DNA from: Phycisphaerae bacterium
Lineage (GTDB): Bacteria > Planctomycetota > Phycisphaerae > UBA1845
Assembly (NCBI GenBank): GCA_029260215.1
Contig: JAJDDQ010000070.1
Location: 86,190 to 150,189 of the forward strand
Length of the DNA stretch: 64,000 nucleotides
Reading direction: 5' to 3'
Shown here: positions 53,529-63,385 of the stretch, piece after piece
Layout of the letters: each line of letters begins with the position of its first letter
How positions within the stretch are numbered: position 1 is the first letter of the stretch
The notes under the pieces: model-generated
What the model was told of the DNA's origin: nothing
What the model saw: the letters and a program-made list of their open reading frames with translations, nothing else
Database searches by the model: none
Position numbers and translations under genes: made by a program

Positions 53529-54329
53529 ATGATTTCACCAGTCAACAATTCGTCAACGTTGGGGGCGGCTTTTCGCCTGAATCGAAGCAACAGCCGGTTG
53601 AACGACTCCATGACGAAGTTGTCCACCGGCCGGCGTATCAATTCGGGCAAGGACGGGCCGGCTGCACTCATTTCGGGGGAGCGACTTAGTGCTGAGATCA
53701 AAGCACTGGAGGCGGAGTCCCGAACGCTTCAGCGGGCGAATTCCAACGCAAACGTATCCTCCGGCGGGCTGTCGCAGCTTTCCGGCATGTTCGCGGACCT
53801 TCAGGGTCTTGTGACGCAGGGCGCGAACTCGGGCGCACTATCGGACGCCGAACGCGACGCCATCCAACTGCAAATAGACTCCACGGCTGACAGCATCCGT
53901 CGCGTGACGGGACAGGCGCTGGGCGATCTTCAGTCCGTGCCTTTATCGAGCAGTCAGCAGGCTGCCTTGGAGACTCAACTGAACGATGCAGCCAACGCAG
54001 CCGCTTCGCTGGCGACCGGCGGGGCGAACAATTTGGCGAGCGGGAATTTCGCGGACGCGCAGACCGCGCTGGATGACTCGCTGACCGGGGTGACTTCGGC
54101 GGCTGGAACGGTGGGAGCGTATCAGAAATACACGGTCGAGCCGCAGGTACGGTCGAATCAGGTGGCGGTCGAGAATCTGTCTGCCAGTCGCAGCCGGTTG
54201 GTGGATACGGACTTTGCGGAGGAGACGTCGCGGCTGGCTCGCGAGAAGGTGATCAATGCCGCAGGGATCAAGACGCTGAAAATCGCCCAGCAACAGGCTG
54301 AGCATGTGCTCAGCCTGTTGGCTGGTTGA
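53529..54329 (+). CDS. Short flagellin with only the D0/D1 domains
   Basis: 266 residues. The N-terminal helix (LSTGRRINSGKDGPAALISG) and the C-terminal helix (LSASRSRLVDTDFAEETSRLA, here within 20: SRSRLVDTDFAEETSRLA) match flagellin D0/D1, and it ends with AEHVLSLLAG. The variable outer domains are replaced by about 100 residues of Ala/Ser-rich helix, so the filament would be thin and smooth. No other flagellar gene is near. The ATG at 53529 is preferred over the GTG at 53523, although neither has a good ribosome binding site. It converges on the giant secreted protein, 23 bases away. Confidence 0.85.
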   Translation: MISPVNNSSTLGAAFRLNRSNSRLNDSMTKLSTGRRINSGKDGPAALISGERLSAEIKALEAESRTLQRANSNANVSSGGLSQLSGMFADLQGLVTQGANSGALSDAERDAIQLQIDSTADSIRRVTGQALGDLQSVPLSSSQQAALETQLNDAANAAASLATGGANNLASGNFADAQTALDDSLTGVTSAAGTVGAYQKYTVEPQVRSNQVAVENLSASRSRLVDTDFAEETSRLAREKVINAAGIKTLKIAQQQAEHVLSLLAG

Positions 54330-54352
54330 TTCGATTTTGTGGCGTCAGTCGC

Positions 54353-57300
54353 TTAGCGGAGCGACTGCGAATTGCCCGCGGTAACCGTGATGACAGCGGG
54401 CGTTGATGAAGTCAGGGCGATCTTGTCGGTGAACGCTCCGACCAGGACGCTTTCTGAATTCGACACGTCGTTAATGACAATGTCGATCACGAACGCACCG
54501 GCTGCACCTTCCGAAACGCGATACACGTACGTCGCGAGGTAGGCCATCGGCTTCGTCTGAACACCGCCGTCTACCAGCAGATTGGCGAGTTGGCCTCGAC
54601 GGAGATTGTTCGCGTTAATCGCGCCCGCCGTTTGACCGAATGCGCTATCGATTCGGTTTTCCACATACGCATCGACGAGTTCAAAGCGGCCTCTTCGCCC
54701 GCCGCCGGCGAGCATTGAAAGCTGGTAGCTTTGAAGGTCGTTCAGCGCGTTCGCGGCAAAGACACGCACACTGACCGTTTCGCCGGGTCGAACGGTTCTG
54801 CGGTCGGCCGTTGCGACCAGCGAGGTTGCGCCCGAGATGCGCGGAGTGTGAGCGAACTCCGGTGCGGGACCGCAGGAACACGGGTTTTGAAGCGCGAAAC
54901 ATTGCAGTGCGTGATTCGCGTCGAACACATTGCAGAACCCGTCCGGCTGGCAATCGCCGAACGAACCGCCGATGTCCAGGTTGAAGTCGTCGCACGGATT
55001 GGACTCCGCAAAGCAAGCCAGTGCATGCGATGCGTCGAACAGGTTGCAGAAGCCGTCCGGCTGGCAGTCGCCAAACGGCCCGCCGATATCCGCATGGGTC
55101 ACGCCACGGCTTTCACAGATGCCCGCGTTGCACTCGCACCAAATACAGTTCGAGTCACGGACGGTATCGAAGTCCGTATCGCAACACTCCGCCGCAGACG
55201 AGACACAGGTCGCGAACGTAGGCTCGCACACGCACTGGGCGTTGCACTCGCCGGCCCCACTGTCGCAGAGTGTGCCCACACCGAGGCATGTCGTCTCGCA
55301 TCCCATGATGGGATCACACGTGTCGGTGGTGCATTCGTTGCTATCGTCGCAGGAAACCGTTGTTCCCGAACAACTTCCACCGGAGCAGGCATCGTTTTCG
55401 GTGCAGGCATTCCCGTCGTCGCACGAAGCCGTGTTCGGCGACGTGCTGCACATGCCGAACGCGTCGCAAAAATCGTCCGTGCAAGGATTGCCGTCGTCGC
55501 ACACAATCGCCGTGCCGGCACAGGAACCGAGCGAGCAAACGTCGTTCTCGGTGCATGCGTCGCCGTCGTCACAGGTGGCTGTGTTGAAGGTCGTCGCACA
55601 GCCGGTCAGCGAATCGCATGTATGATCGGTGCATGGGTTGCCGTCTTCGCAATCGACCGGCGTACCGCTGTTGCAAACACCGCCCGAACACGCATCGTTT
55701 TCCGTGCATGCGTCGCCGTCGTCGCACGGATTGGTGTTGGGCGTTTCAAAGCAACCCGTAACCGAGTCGCACGCCGCGTCCATGCATTCATTGGTCGGCG
55801 TGCATACCACGAGGTCATTGATGCAGCCGCCCATGTTGTTGTCGCACGAGTCTGTCGTGCAGGCGTCCATGTCGTCACAGTCAAGCGGTGTTCCCGTCAC
55901 ACATCCGATCGCTCCATCGCAGGTTTCGACGCCGTCGCAGGGCAACCCATTGTCGCACAGTGAATCAATCGGAACGAATACGCAGGTGTTGGCGGCTTCG
56001 TTGCAATTGTCGCTTGTACATGCGAACGCATCGACGCAAGGAGCTGCGCCGGAAATGCAGCCGAGGACCGCGTCACATGTTTCAACCCCGTTGCAGAACA
56101 AGCCGTCGTCGCAATCGACTGGCGGCGCTACGCATCCGACACCAGCCTGGCAGGCGTCAGCGGTACACGGGTCGCCATCGTCGCAAACGACTGGGGCCGT
56201 GACGCAGCCCAGAACCGGATCACACGAATCGGTCGTGCAAGCATTGCCGTCGTCGCACACGATCGGCGCCGTAACGCAACCGAGGACCGGGTCACACGAA
56301 TCAGTCGTGCATGGATCGGTGTCATCGCACACGACTGGGGCCGTGACGCAGCCGAGGACCGAATCGCACGAATCGGTCGTGCATGGATCGGTGTCATCAC
56401 ACACGATCGGTGCCGTGACGCAGCCGAGAACCGCGTCGCACGAATCGGTCGTGCAGGCATTGCCGTCATTACACACGATTGGGGCTGTGACGCAGCCCAG
56501 GACCGGGTCGCACGAATCGGTCGTGCATGGATCGCCGTCATCGCAAGGCAACATGCAAACACAGTCATCGGGCGTCCCGTTGTAGTCGGCGTCCACCTGC
56601 GTTCCGGCTTCAAGCTCACAGGCATCGGTTGTGCCGTCGAGGTCACAGTCGACCAGCGTTTGACACTCGTCGGGAATCCTGTCCGGTCGGCCACGACTGC
56701 CGCCTTGTGCGAGGAAGGCTTCGATGTCGGCGAAGTCCTGTTGGGAATACTCCGGATGGGCACCTCCCGGATGAAGCGTCGGTGCGGTCAGTTCGGTCCA
56801 TATCTGGACGCGGGAGTGGTCCAGGATATTGGGGCCGATACCGCCCGTGCCGTCTGCTCCGTGACAGAACATACACAGATTGTTGAAGATGACTGCTCCG
56901 CCAGCGGCAACACCCACTGGTCCGCCGTCACAGTCGATGCTCGTACCGGCTGCGATCTCGCAAACGTCATTGGTCCCGTTGTTGTTGCAGTCCGCGAACT
57001 GGCAACTGTCGGGGATGCCGTCGGCGTTGCAGTCGGGCAGGCCTTCGCACTGGTCACTGATGTTATTGTTATTGCAATCTGTGCAGGTGTTGGGATCGGT
57101 GCAGTCGGTGAGCGTGCCGGAGCACGTGCCGCCGGCGCACACATCGTTTATCGTGCAGGCGTCCGCATCATTGCACGTGGCGGTGTTCGGCGGATTCGTG
57201 CATTGCCCGGCGGTGCATACGTCGTCTGTGCAAGGATTGCCGTCTGCACAATCGGCCGGGATCGCACAGCAGGGGATGGTTCCGGTGCCCGCGTTGGCAA

Positions 57301-60300
57301 TCTCCAGAGACCAGAAATCAAGTGTGCCGACGTCCTGACCGGCGTTGTCGCTGATCTCGATGGTCCACAAGCCTTGCTTGTCCATCCCGTCGAACGCGCT
57401 GAGCGGGTTGTTCGGCGTGTAACTCGGCGGAGAAGTCAAAGCAGGCCCGCCGGACGTGACCGATTCGATTGCACCGCCTGTGCCTTCGTCGTCGAGCACG
57501 ACGTTTGCCAAACCGTCGTCACCGGGGGCAGGCTGATCGATCACGACGACTGTTGTGCCGCCATGAGAAAGACGCACGATCAAGTCGCCGTTGTAAGTGT
57601 GCGTGACCAGCAATTCCAGATTGACGTCTTCGATTGTGCCGGTGTCGGGAACCGTGAACGTGTCCGAAACGAATACGCCCGTACCATCGGGGATGGCCAA
57701 CGGCGGCGTAACGGGCACGTCGTACGATTTCGTGCTGCCGCCCGTCGTCTCGCACTCATCGGGTATAGCGTTGTTGTTGCAGTCCGGGCTGGTGCCGTTG
57801 GTGATGTCCTTGGCGTCGTCAACGCTGTTGTTGTTGCAGTCCGGGAAACAGGGCGATCCGTCGTTCGTGACGGCGACGGTTCCGGGCCCTTGGTCGCCAT
57901 TGTTCCAACCGCCGACCCGAATGAGGTAGCAACTGCCCGCAGTCACAGGGATGACAGGGAAGACTCCGTTCGGGAGTTCCGATCGATAAGAGGCTGGTGC
58001 GCCACCCGGGCAGTTGTCGTCGCTGCAGCCGAGTGGTGCCGTTGCCGCCGTCGGGCAGGCGCAACCGTCATAAACCACGAGGTCTGTGTCGTAGCCCGAT
58101 CCGCAAAGGCTGACCGTCAGGTTGCCGTCGCAATCAGGGATATAGGTATACCAGATGTCGTGATATGTTTGCCCGTCAAACTCGCAGACGGCGTGGGCGG
58201 GACCGTCGGTCCCGGCACCGGTCGTATCATATGCGGTCGCTCCTTCCGCAATCGGAATGGCACTGTCGCACAAATCGTTGGACTCGAACTGGCAAAACTC
58301 ATCACAGCCGTCGCCGTTTGTCACGTTGCCGTCGTCGCACTGCTCACCAGTCTCCACTACGTTGTTGCCGCAGACACAAACGGCACCGTCGCAATCATCC
58401 GGAATGCCATTGATGTTGCAATCGTTTCCGGAGAGATCACAGTTGTCGGGGCTGCCGTTGTTGTTGCAGTCCGGGTCGCAAGCCGTCGTGCAAAAGAAGG
58501 GGCCGCCGGGTGCTCCACTGTTTTGATCGATTTCGCACTCGTCTGGTGTTCCGTCGCCGTTGCAGTCGGAACTGGTCAGGTTCGCGATGTCGCAGCTATC
58601 CTGCACGCCGTTCTGATTGCAATCTGATTCGCACGAATCCGGAACGCCGTTGTTGTTGCAATCAGCCACGCAGCCGGCTGTGCAAAAGAAAGGCCCGCCG
58701 GGCGCTGTGCTGTTCTGGTCGATTTCGCAGATGTCGGGAAGCGCATTGTTGTTGCAGTTGTCCAGGCAGAACGATGTGCAATTTCCCCATGGGGCCACCA
58801 GTTCGCATTCGTCTGGAATTCCGTCGACGTTGCAGTCCGGGCTGTTGCCGAGGGCAATGTCCTGGCTGTCTTCCGTACCGTTGTTGTTGCAGTCCTGCGG
58901 GCCGACCGCTTGCGGACCTTGCGTTGCGACCGTCGTCGTGCCGCCCGTCTTGAAGAGGCCGGCGGTCGCGTTGGTCGCGACTGGGCCGGAATTGGCGTTG
59001 AACCGGAAGTTGTACAGCCTTCCGAATCGAATGGCATTGGCTTGAGCGTTCGTCGCAAAGGATTCGGTGGACCACGTGATGGCCCCGCCCGACGTGTTTA
59101 CCGTCCAGGTTGTGTTGGAATACGTCTCGGCTGCGACCACACCGGCATCGTTGTGGTTCAGAGGAAAGTGCATCTCAATGTTATTGAGGACAACGCCGGA
59201 AGGGACGGGGACACTGAACGACTCGATCGACCGATCGAGGTTCATATTGTAAACCGCGTACTCGTAATGCCACTGCCCGCCGCCCAGGTTCGTCACCTCA
59301 TAGGACAGGAACGCCCGGCCATCGACGGTGGCCGCCGGCTCGATTATCACTTGCGTGGCCGTGCTCCACACGTTGACGGCTGGCTGCTCACGGACGGTGG
59401 GTGCGACGTTGCCGAAGCTGAAGTTGCCGGCCGAGGGTTCGGTTACCGATACCTCGCGATACGATGCGTTGTTGTGCATATTCTGATTGGCGAATGCGTT
59501 GGCATCGTTAAATTCGTGCGGTGTCAGATATTGGCCTTCCGAGAAGTAGCGCGCTCCGGAATTTAGCGACGGCATGAGATCGGTATCCAGAACCTGTACC
59601 AAGTGCGCGATGGCCGAGTGCGTATGGCCTGTGTGGTCACGAGAAGGAAAGTTGCTGCCGCCGCAAGGACTGCCGCCAACGCCGGAGCCGCCAGGTGTGA
59701 CGCCAGTGTACGGGTTCAATCGGGCGCGCGGGCCAAGACCGCACTGACCGGCATTCAATCCCTCCGTATACGGATCGGAACAGCCAACGCCAAGTGTCGT
59801 GCCGCCCGTCGCCGTGCAGCCGAATCCACAAATGTTCTGCTGGAGCGCGGTGAATCCATGTTTCATCCACGCGCTGCCGACCTGCTCAAAACGTGAACTG
59901 CCGCTGACGGTCTTCAAGCGGTAGAGGTTCATCGGAATCATCGGGTGGTCGCCGTTGGGCAGGGCGAACCAATTGAATGGCGTATCGCCCTTATTGCAGG
60001 ACGTTGTGCCGATGGCGAGACCCACCGTACCCGACCCAGCCGCACCGACTCGACCATGCTGGCCTGTGGACGGCAGGTCGCCGACGATGACGTCCGGACC
60101 TGGTGTGGGGAATGCCCCCTCGGCCGACTGCCACGCACCGGCGTGCATGGTGGCTTCCTGAATTTCCGCATCAAGATCGACCACAACGGTTTGCGAAAGG
60201 AGCATCTGAATCTCGATCGCGAACGCGCCAAGGCTTACACCGGTGATTTCCGAACGCTGGAGATTCGTCGCCATTTCCTGCGTGAGACGCATCGAACCGG

Positions 60301-60820
60301 AAATCAGCAGGATTTGACGGTCGATATCGAAGTCGATCGACGTGTTGGCCAAGTCGAACAACGGCCTGCGCATCGTGCGATCCCCATACGCGATGAAGGG
60401 ATAACGCGTGCTGTCCGCCGGATCATGAACGACGTACCATTCTTCAAATGAGGCGATAACCCCATCTTTGGTGGACAAGCTCATGCGCGGGCCGGCTACA
60501 GCCAGATCCCCGCCGGGGAGCGCCGCCAACTGGCCGTTTGTCGCTACGACCGAAAACAAGCCGTTGGAATCGACCGTCGTATAGAACGCCCCGCCCTCGG
60601 GGTGTTTCGGGGCGTCGGGAGCGGACTCAGCCGCAAGCCCCAGTTGATTTAGTTGTTTCTTGTCGAAGACGATTTCGGCGGAAACCGAACCGGAGACAAA
60701 CCACTCCTGTGTTTCGAGTGGCGCAACTTCATTTGCAGCAGGAGCTTGCGATGCACAGATTGCAAAGAGTGCGAGTGATCCCATGAGAACGTTCGTTCGT
60801 CGGCCAACGAATGCATGCAT
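54353..60820 (-). CDS. Giant mosaic secreted protein with DCNxNG repeats, P-domain, cytochrome c motif, CTDC repeats and dockerin/cohesin-like end
   Basis: About 2155 residues with a signal peptide (VLMGSLALFAICASQAPA). In order: a 620-residue N-terminal part with no known family; DCNNNG-type calcium motifs (about 640-820); a Myxococcus-type Cys-rich repeat (CGNNVVETGEQCDDGN); a module shared with the protein at 2822-6193 (HDIWYTYIPDC); a proprotein-convertase P-domain (about 1027-1178); and a CxxCH heme site (CMFCHGADG, Cys1316-His1320) with cytochrome c-like surroundings. Then come about 20 CTDC-type repeats (CDDGDPCTTDSCDP), two dockerin-like units (GDCQPDGFCNLFDASHAL) and a cohesin-like C-terminal beta domain. 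A role in surface scaffolding with a possible redox function is inferred. ATG 60820 has AAGGA upstream. No protease domain accompanies the P-domain. Confidence 0.8.
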   Translation of the reverse strand: MHAFVGRRTNVLMGSLALFAICASQAPAANEVAPLETQEWFVSGSVSAEIVFDKKQLNQLGLAAESAPDAPKHPEGGAFYTTVDSNGLFSVVATNGQLAALPGGDLAVAGPRMSLSTKDGVIASFEEWYVVHDPADSTRYPFIAYGDRTMRRPLFDLANTSIDFDIDRQILLISGSMRLTQEMATNLQRSEITGVSLGAFAIEIQMLLSQTVVVDLDAEIQEATMHAGAWQSAEGAFPTPGPDVIVGDLPSTGQHGRVGAAGSGTVGLAIGTTSCNKGDTPFNWFALPNGDHPMIPMNLYRLKTVSGSSRFEQVGSAWMKHGFTALQQNICGFGCTATGGTTLGVGCSDPYTEGLNAGQCGLGPRARLNPYTGVTPGGSGVGGSPCGGSNFPSRDHTGHTHSAIAHLVQVLDTDLMPSLNSGARYFSEGQYLTPHEFNDANAFANQNMHNNASYREVSVTEPSAGNFSFGNVAPTVREQPAVNVWSTATQVIIEPAATVDGRAFLSYEVTNLGGGQWHYEYAVYNMNLDRSIESFSVPVPSGVVLNNIEMHFPLNHNDAGVVAAETYSNTTWTVNTSGGAITWSTESFATNAQANAIRFGRLYNFRFNANSGPVATNATAGLFKTGGTTTVATQGPQAVGPQDCNNNGTEDSQDIALGNSPDCNVDGIPDECELVAPWGNCTSFCLDNCNNNALPDICEIDQNSTAPGGPFFCTAGCVADCNNNGVPDSCESDCNQNGVQDSCDIANLTSSDCNGDGTPDECEIDQNSGAPGGPFFCTTACDPDCNNNGSPDNCDLSGNDCNINGIPDDCDGAVCVCGNNVVETGEQCDDGNVTNGDGCDEFCQFESNDLCDSAIPIAEGATAYDTTGAGTDGPAHAVCEFDGQTYHDIWYTYIPDCDGNLTVSLCGSGYDTDLVVYDGCACPTAATAPLGCSDDNCPGGAPASYRSELPNGVFPVIPVTAGSCYLIRVGGWNNGDQGPGTVAVTNDGSPCFPDCNNNSVDDAKDITNGTSPDCNNNAIPDECETTGGSTKSYDVPVTPPLAIPDGTGVFVSDTFTVPDTGTIEDVNLELLVTHTYNGDLIVRLSHGGTTVVVIDQPAPGDDGLANVVLDDEGTGGAIESVTSGGPALTSPPSYTPNNPLSAFDGMDKQGLWTIEISDNAGQDVGTLDFWSLEIANAGTGTIPCCAIPADCADGNPCTDDVCTAGQCTNPPNTATCNDADACTINDVCAGGTCSGTLTDCTDPNTCTDCNNNNISDQCEGLPDCNADGIPDSCQFADCNNNGTNDVCEIAAGTSIDCDGGPVGVAAGGAVIFNNLCMFCHGADGTGGIGPNILDHSRVQIWTELTAPTLHPGGAHPEYSQQDFADIEAFLAQGGSRGRPDRIPDECQTLVDCDLDGTTDACELEAGTQVDADYNGTPDDCVCMLPCDDGDPCTTDSCDPVLGCVTAPIVCNDGNACTTDSCDAVLGCVTAPIVCDDTDPCTTDSCDSVLGCVTAPVVCDDTDPCTTDSCDPVLGCVTAPIVCDDGNACTTDSCDPVLGCVTAPVVCDDGDPCTADACQAGVGCVAPPVDCDDGLFCNGVETCDAVLGCISGAAPCVDAFACTSDNCNEAANTCVFVPIDSLCDNGLPCDGVETCDGAIGCVTGTPLDCDDMDACTTDSCDNNMGGCINDLVVCTPTNECMDAACDSVTGCFETPNTNPCDDGDACTENDACSGGVCNSGTPVDCEDGNPCTDHTCDSLTGCATTFNTATCDDGDACTENDVCSLGSCAGTAIVCDDGNPCTDDFCDAFGMCSTSPNTASCDDGNACTENDACSGGSCSGTTVSCDDSNECTTDTCDPIMGCETTCLGVGTLCDSGAGECNAQCVCEPTFATCVSSAAECCDTDFDTVRDSNCIWCECNAGICESRGVTHADIGGPFGDCQPDGFCNLFDASHALACFAESNPCDDFNLDIGGSFGDCQPDGFCNVFDANHALQCFALQNPCSCGPAPEFAHTPRISGATSLVATADRRTVRPGETVSVRVFAANALNDLQSYQLSMLAGGGRRGRFELVDAYVENRIDSAFGQTAGAINANNLRRGQLANLLVDGGVQTKPMAYLATYVYRVSEGAAGAFVIDIVINDVSNSESVLVGAFTDKIALTSSTPAVITVTAGNSQSLR

Positions 60821-61196
60821 GCCGTCCGATCCTTTCAATAGCTTCCTAAAATGTGCGCGCACAGTTACTGGCGGGACGCTTTCCTATGGGACGCGTTTCG
60901 GCGTCCCGATCAGCGGGTTACGCTTTTCCCCCGGAGTCGCTGGTGTGTGACGATCACGAAACCCCGAAACCGGATCGTGGGATAAACCCGAATAACACGA
61001 GTTTAACCTGTTCGATTATTCGGATCAACGGTAAAGACGGGGTTGGCGCGTTACTTACGCGGAAGAAGCGAAGGAAGTTGTACGCGGCGAGATAGGCCGT
61101 CGCGGATGTCGTGAGTTGTAATTTATGGAGCCAACAGGGTTTGGCGATCGTAGTAATGATTGGAGCATTCAATTTTCCCGTGCCGGAGTTTCTGAG
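60821..61196. other. Divergent intergenic region of the giant gene and signal peptidase
   Basis: 376 bases. A hairpin GGGACGC/GCGTCCC (60888-60907) lies about 70 bases upstream of the giant gene's start, in its probable leader. No RNA gene is recognised. Confidence 0.45.
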
Positions 61197-61895
61197 ATGA
61201 ACCTAAAACTGAAGTTGAACTTTAAGTTATTTTGGCGGAATTGGTGTCAGCCGATTCTCGTGGTTGTGGTTGTGCTGTGCTCGTTTCGATCGGCTGTCGC
61301 GGATTGGAACGATGTGCCGACGGGTTCGATGAAGCCTTCGATCCTGATCGGGGATCGTATTTTCGTGAACAAGCTGGCTTACGATTTGAAAGTGCCGTTC
61401 ACGACCATTCACTTGGCGAAGTGGGGCGATCCCGAACGCGGCGATCTTGTGGTCCTGTTTTCACCCGAAGATGGTACGAGGTTGGTCAAGCGTGTCGTCG
61501 GTCTGCCCGGTGACGTGGTCGCGATGCGCGACAATCTCCTGATCCTTAACGATGAGCCGGTTTCTTACAGCCGGCTTGATGCGGACTCCGTGGAACAGAT
61601 CGAAGCGGCTGAGCGCGGGAAATACGACTTCGCGTTGGAAGCTTTGGGAACGCACGATCATCCGGTGATGTCCACACCGCGCATCGTGGCGCGGCGATCA
61701 TTCGAGCCGGTCGTGCTTGGGCCTGAGGAATACTGGGTGATGGGCGACAATCGCGATCAAAGCAAGGACTCGCGTTATTGGGGCGTCGCGTCGCGCGACA
61801 GCATCGTCGGGCGCGTGAGCCGCGTGGTCTTTTCCGTGAATTCCGAGCGATACTACCTGCCAAGACTCGATCGCTTTTTTCGACGCATTCCGTGA
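61197..61895 (+). CDS. lepB: Signal peptidase I
   Basis: 232 residues with one N-terminal membrane segment (PILVVVVVLCSF). It has the catalytic serine Ser44 in VPTGSMKPSI, the general-base lysine Lys98 in RLVKRVVGLPGD, and the late GDNRDQSKDSR box. It removes signal peptides from exported proteins, many of which are encoded in this window. It is shorter than E. coli LepB and has only one clear membrane helix, as in Gram-positive SipS. The ATG at 61197 has GGAG eight bases upstream; longer starts are unlikely. Confidence 0.95.
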   Translation: MNLKLKLNFKLFWRNWCQPILVVVVVLCSFRSAVADWNDVPTGSMKPSILIGDRIFVNKLAYDLKVPFTTIHLAKWGDPERGDLVVLFSPEDGTRLVKRVVGLPGDVVAMRDNLLILNDEPVSYSRLDADSVEQIEAAERGKYDFALEALGTHDHPVMSTPRIVARRSFEPVVLGPEEYWVMGDNRDQSKDSRYWGVASRDSIVGRVSRVVFSVNSERYYLPRLDRFFRRIP

Positions 61896-61957
61896 ATGGG
61901 GGCGTTTGGATTCGTTAGCTGTGTCTCCGATTCATTCCTAATGAAAAAACTAACTGC

Positions 61958-61991
61958 GTCCCCGTTTCATTCCCCGTCCCCGTTTCATTCC
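61958..61991. repeat. Two direct copies of a 16-bp sequence
   Basis: GTCCCCGTTTCATTCC occurs at 61958-61973 and 61976-61991. The pair sits at the boundary where the truncated metzincin gene begins, so it may mark a deletion or insertion joint. Confidence 0.75.
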
Positions 61992-62020
61992 CACGGCGGG
62001 AATACTGGACAGCCTACGTA

Positions 62021-62350
62021 TTGAGTGGATTTCAACCTGAGGACAAAGAAGACGGCGATCCGGAAGCCACCGCAACGAAAGGCATCAGCACGCACCCCGA
62101 TTCGATTTTCTTCGGAGTCGGGACATCAAGTGCATTCGGAACCCAGTACACCGGAATGACTGTCATATTTCAAGAAACCCTTGAAGACCTCTATTCCGAT
62201 CAAGCGCAAAGACTCACTGTAGCGCATGAGATGGCGCACACACTCGGTGCTGATCATGCTGAGGAGGGATTGATGCACCAGGATCAGCAAACCAGCTCAT
62301 TTTCTGAGGAAAGCATTCGTGAATTGCGAGACTACGTGGAGCCAGAGTAG
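62021..62350 (+). pseudogene. 5'-truncated metzincin-type metalloprotease
   Basis: 109 residues from a TTG at 62021. The frame stays open further upstream (YWTAYVLSGFQPED) without any ribosome binding site or signal peptide. It contains HEMAHTLGADH, the HExxHxxGxxH zinc site of metzincins, and the later GLMHQD has a methionine where the Met-turn is expected. A complete metzincin domain needs about 150-200 residues and an export signal, so most of the N-terminal half is missing. The break coincides with the direct repeats at 61958-61991. The next gene starts immediately after it and encodes a secreted protein. Confidence 0.65.
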
Positions 62351-62351
62351 C

Positions 62352-63362
62352 ATGAAGAACCTAATAGCGGCCACGACGATTTGTATTGCGATTAGCGCTG
62401 CGGAAGCCGCGAACGCTTCCGAGCAGACTGTCGTCGCCAATGAAGAAACCGTCAAGATCGAAATCCTCGGGACTGATCAGCAAGCGTATGTGTGCGTCCC
62501 GTTTCGAGTGCGAATAGCGGTTCATAATATTTCCCATTCGCCCGTCGAACTCCTCGCCGACGAAAGCGGCCTGCCGCGAGATATCGATTTCATGGTCGTG
62601 GAAGACGGGGATCGCCGACGCTCCACAGCCCTCAAGTTTCGCCGCGCAAAACGAAAAACGATTGCGCCGGGGGCGTTAATCGAGACGGATATTTTTGGTT
62701 TGTTCGTGAATGCAGGCGAAACCTCGTGGCTCATAAGGTCAGGTTCAGTGAAGGTGAATTCGGATATCCGTGTTACGTTCGTGCAAGACATAGAAGCGAG
62801 AGACGAAAACGCTCTGGCAGCGCTTAGACGAATTTCCGAAAAAGCCTTCGGAAAAAGATACCCCCCAAAAACAGAGTTGGCCTGCGTGGCAAACTTTGTC
62901 GTGAGCTCGCCGCTTATTGAAGATATTGCCGCGACGACATATCCTGATTTCGACACCATGAGAGAACATCCGGGGATTGATGAGCAGTTGTTAGCGATAG
63001 CCGAATCCGAGCCAGATGCCTTTTTTGCGCCATACATCCGACGATTCGTTGCCTTCAATTACATCGGCCAATTCGAGCACTTTCAAAGTAGAGCAAATCA
63101 CAGCCAAGGCAGCGTTAGCGATAAACACCTACGACAGGCCGCGACAGCCGAATCAATTTTCGCGTCGTTGGCAGGAAAGGACTTGCTTCCGCGCGGCACC
63201 ACTGAGTGCGGATTGACTGAATGTGCGATACTGAGCGGCGATCTCGCAAAAGCAAATCAGCGATTTGAAGCGATGCGGGCTATTGACAGCGATTACACGC
63301 GAAGCAAGATAGGATTCGTTGAGTCGTCGATTAATCGGCTGAAGGCGACTGGGCAAGAATAG
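62352..63362 (+). CDS. Exported protein of unknown function
   Basis: 336 residues with a signal peptide (MKNLIAATTICIAISAAEA). The N-terminal 120 residues look like a beta-sandwich (FRVRIAVHNISHSPVEL, RSGSVKVNSDIRVTFV). The C-terminal 180 residues are mostly helical, with a possible helical-repeat form (LAKANQRFEAMRAIDSDY). I do not recognise the family. It starts one base after the stop of the truncated metzincin gene. Codon use is more AT-rich than the neighbouring genes, which could mean recent acquisition. A role with the lost protease is only a guess. Confidence 0.6.
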   Translation: MKNLIAATTICIAISAAEAANASEQTVVANEETVKIEILGTDQQAYVCVPFRVRIAVHNISHSPVELLADESGLPRDIDFMVVEDGDRRRSTALKFRRAKRKTIAPGALIETDIFGLFVNAGETSWLIRSGSVKVNSDIRVTFVQDIEARDENALAALRRISEKAFGKRYPPKTELACVANFVVSSPLIEDIAATTYPDFDTMREHPGIDEQLLAIAESEPDAFFAPYIRRFVAFNYIGQFEHFQSRANHSQGSVSDKHLRQAATAESIFASLAGKDLLPRGTTECGLTECAILSGDLAKANQRFEAMRAIDSDYTRSKIGFVESSINRLKATGQE

Positions 63363-63385
63363 CCGATCCTTGTTGATTGTGCTGA

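Noticed and set aside
55200..56560. CRISPR-like or satellite DNA repeats
   Set aside because: The regular spacing comes from Cys-rich CTDC protein repeats in an open frame; the units are not identical and have no spacers.
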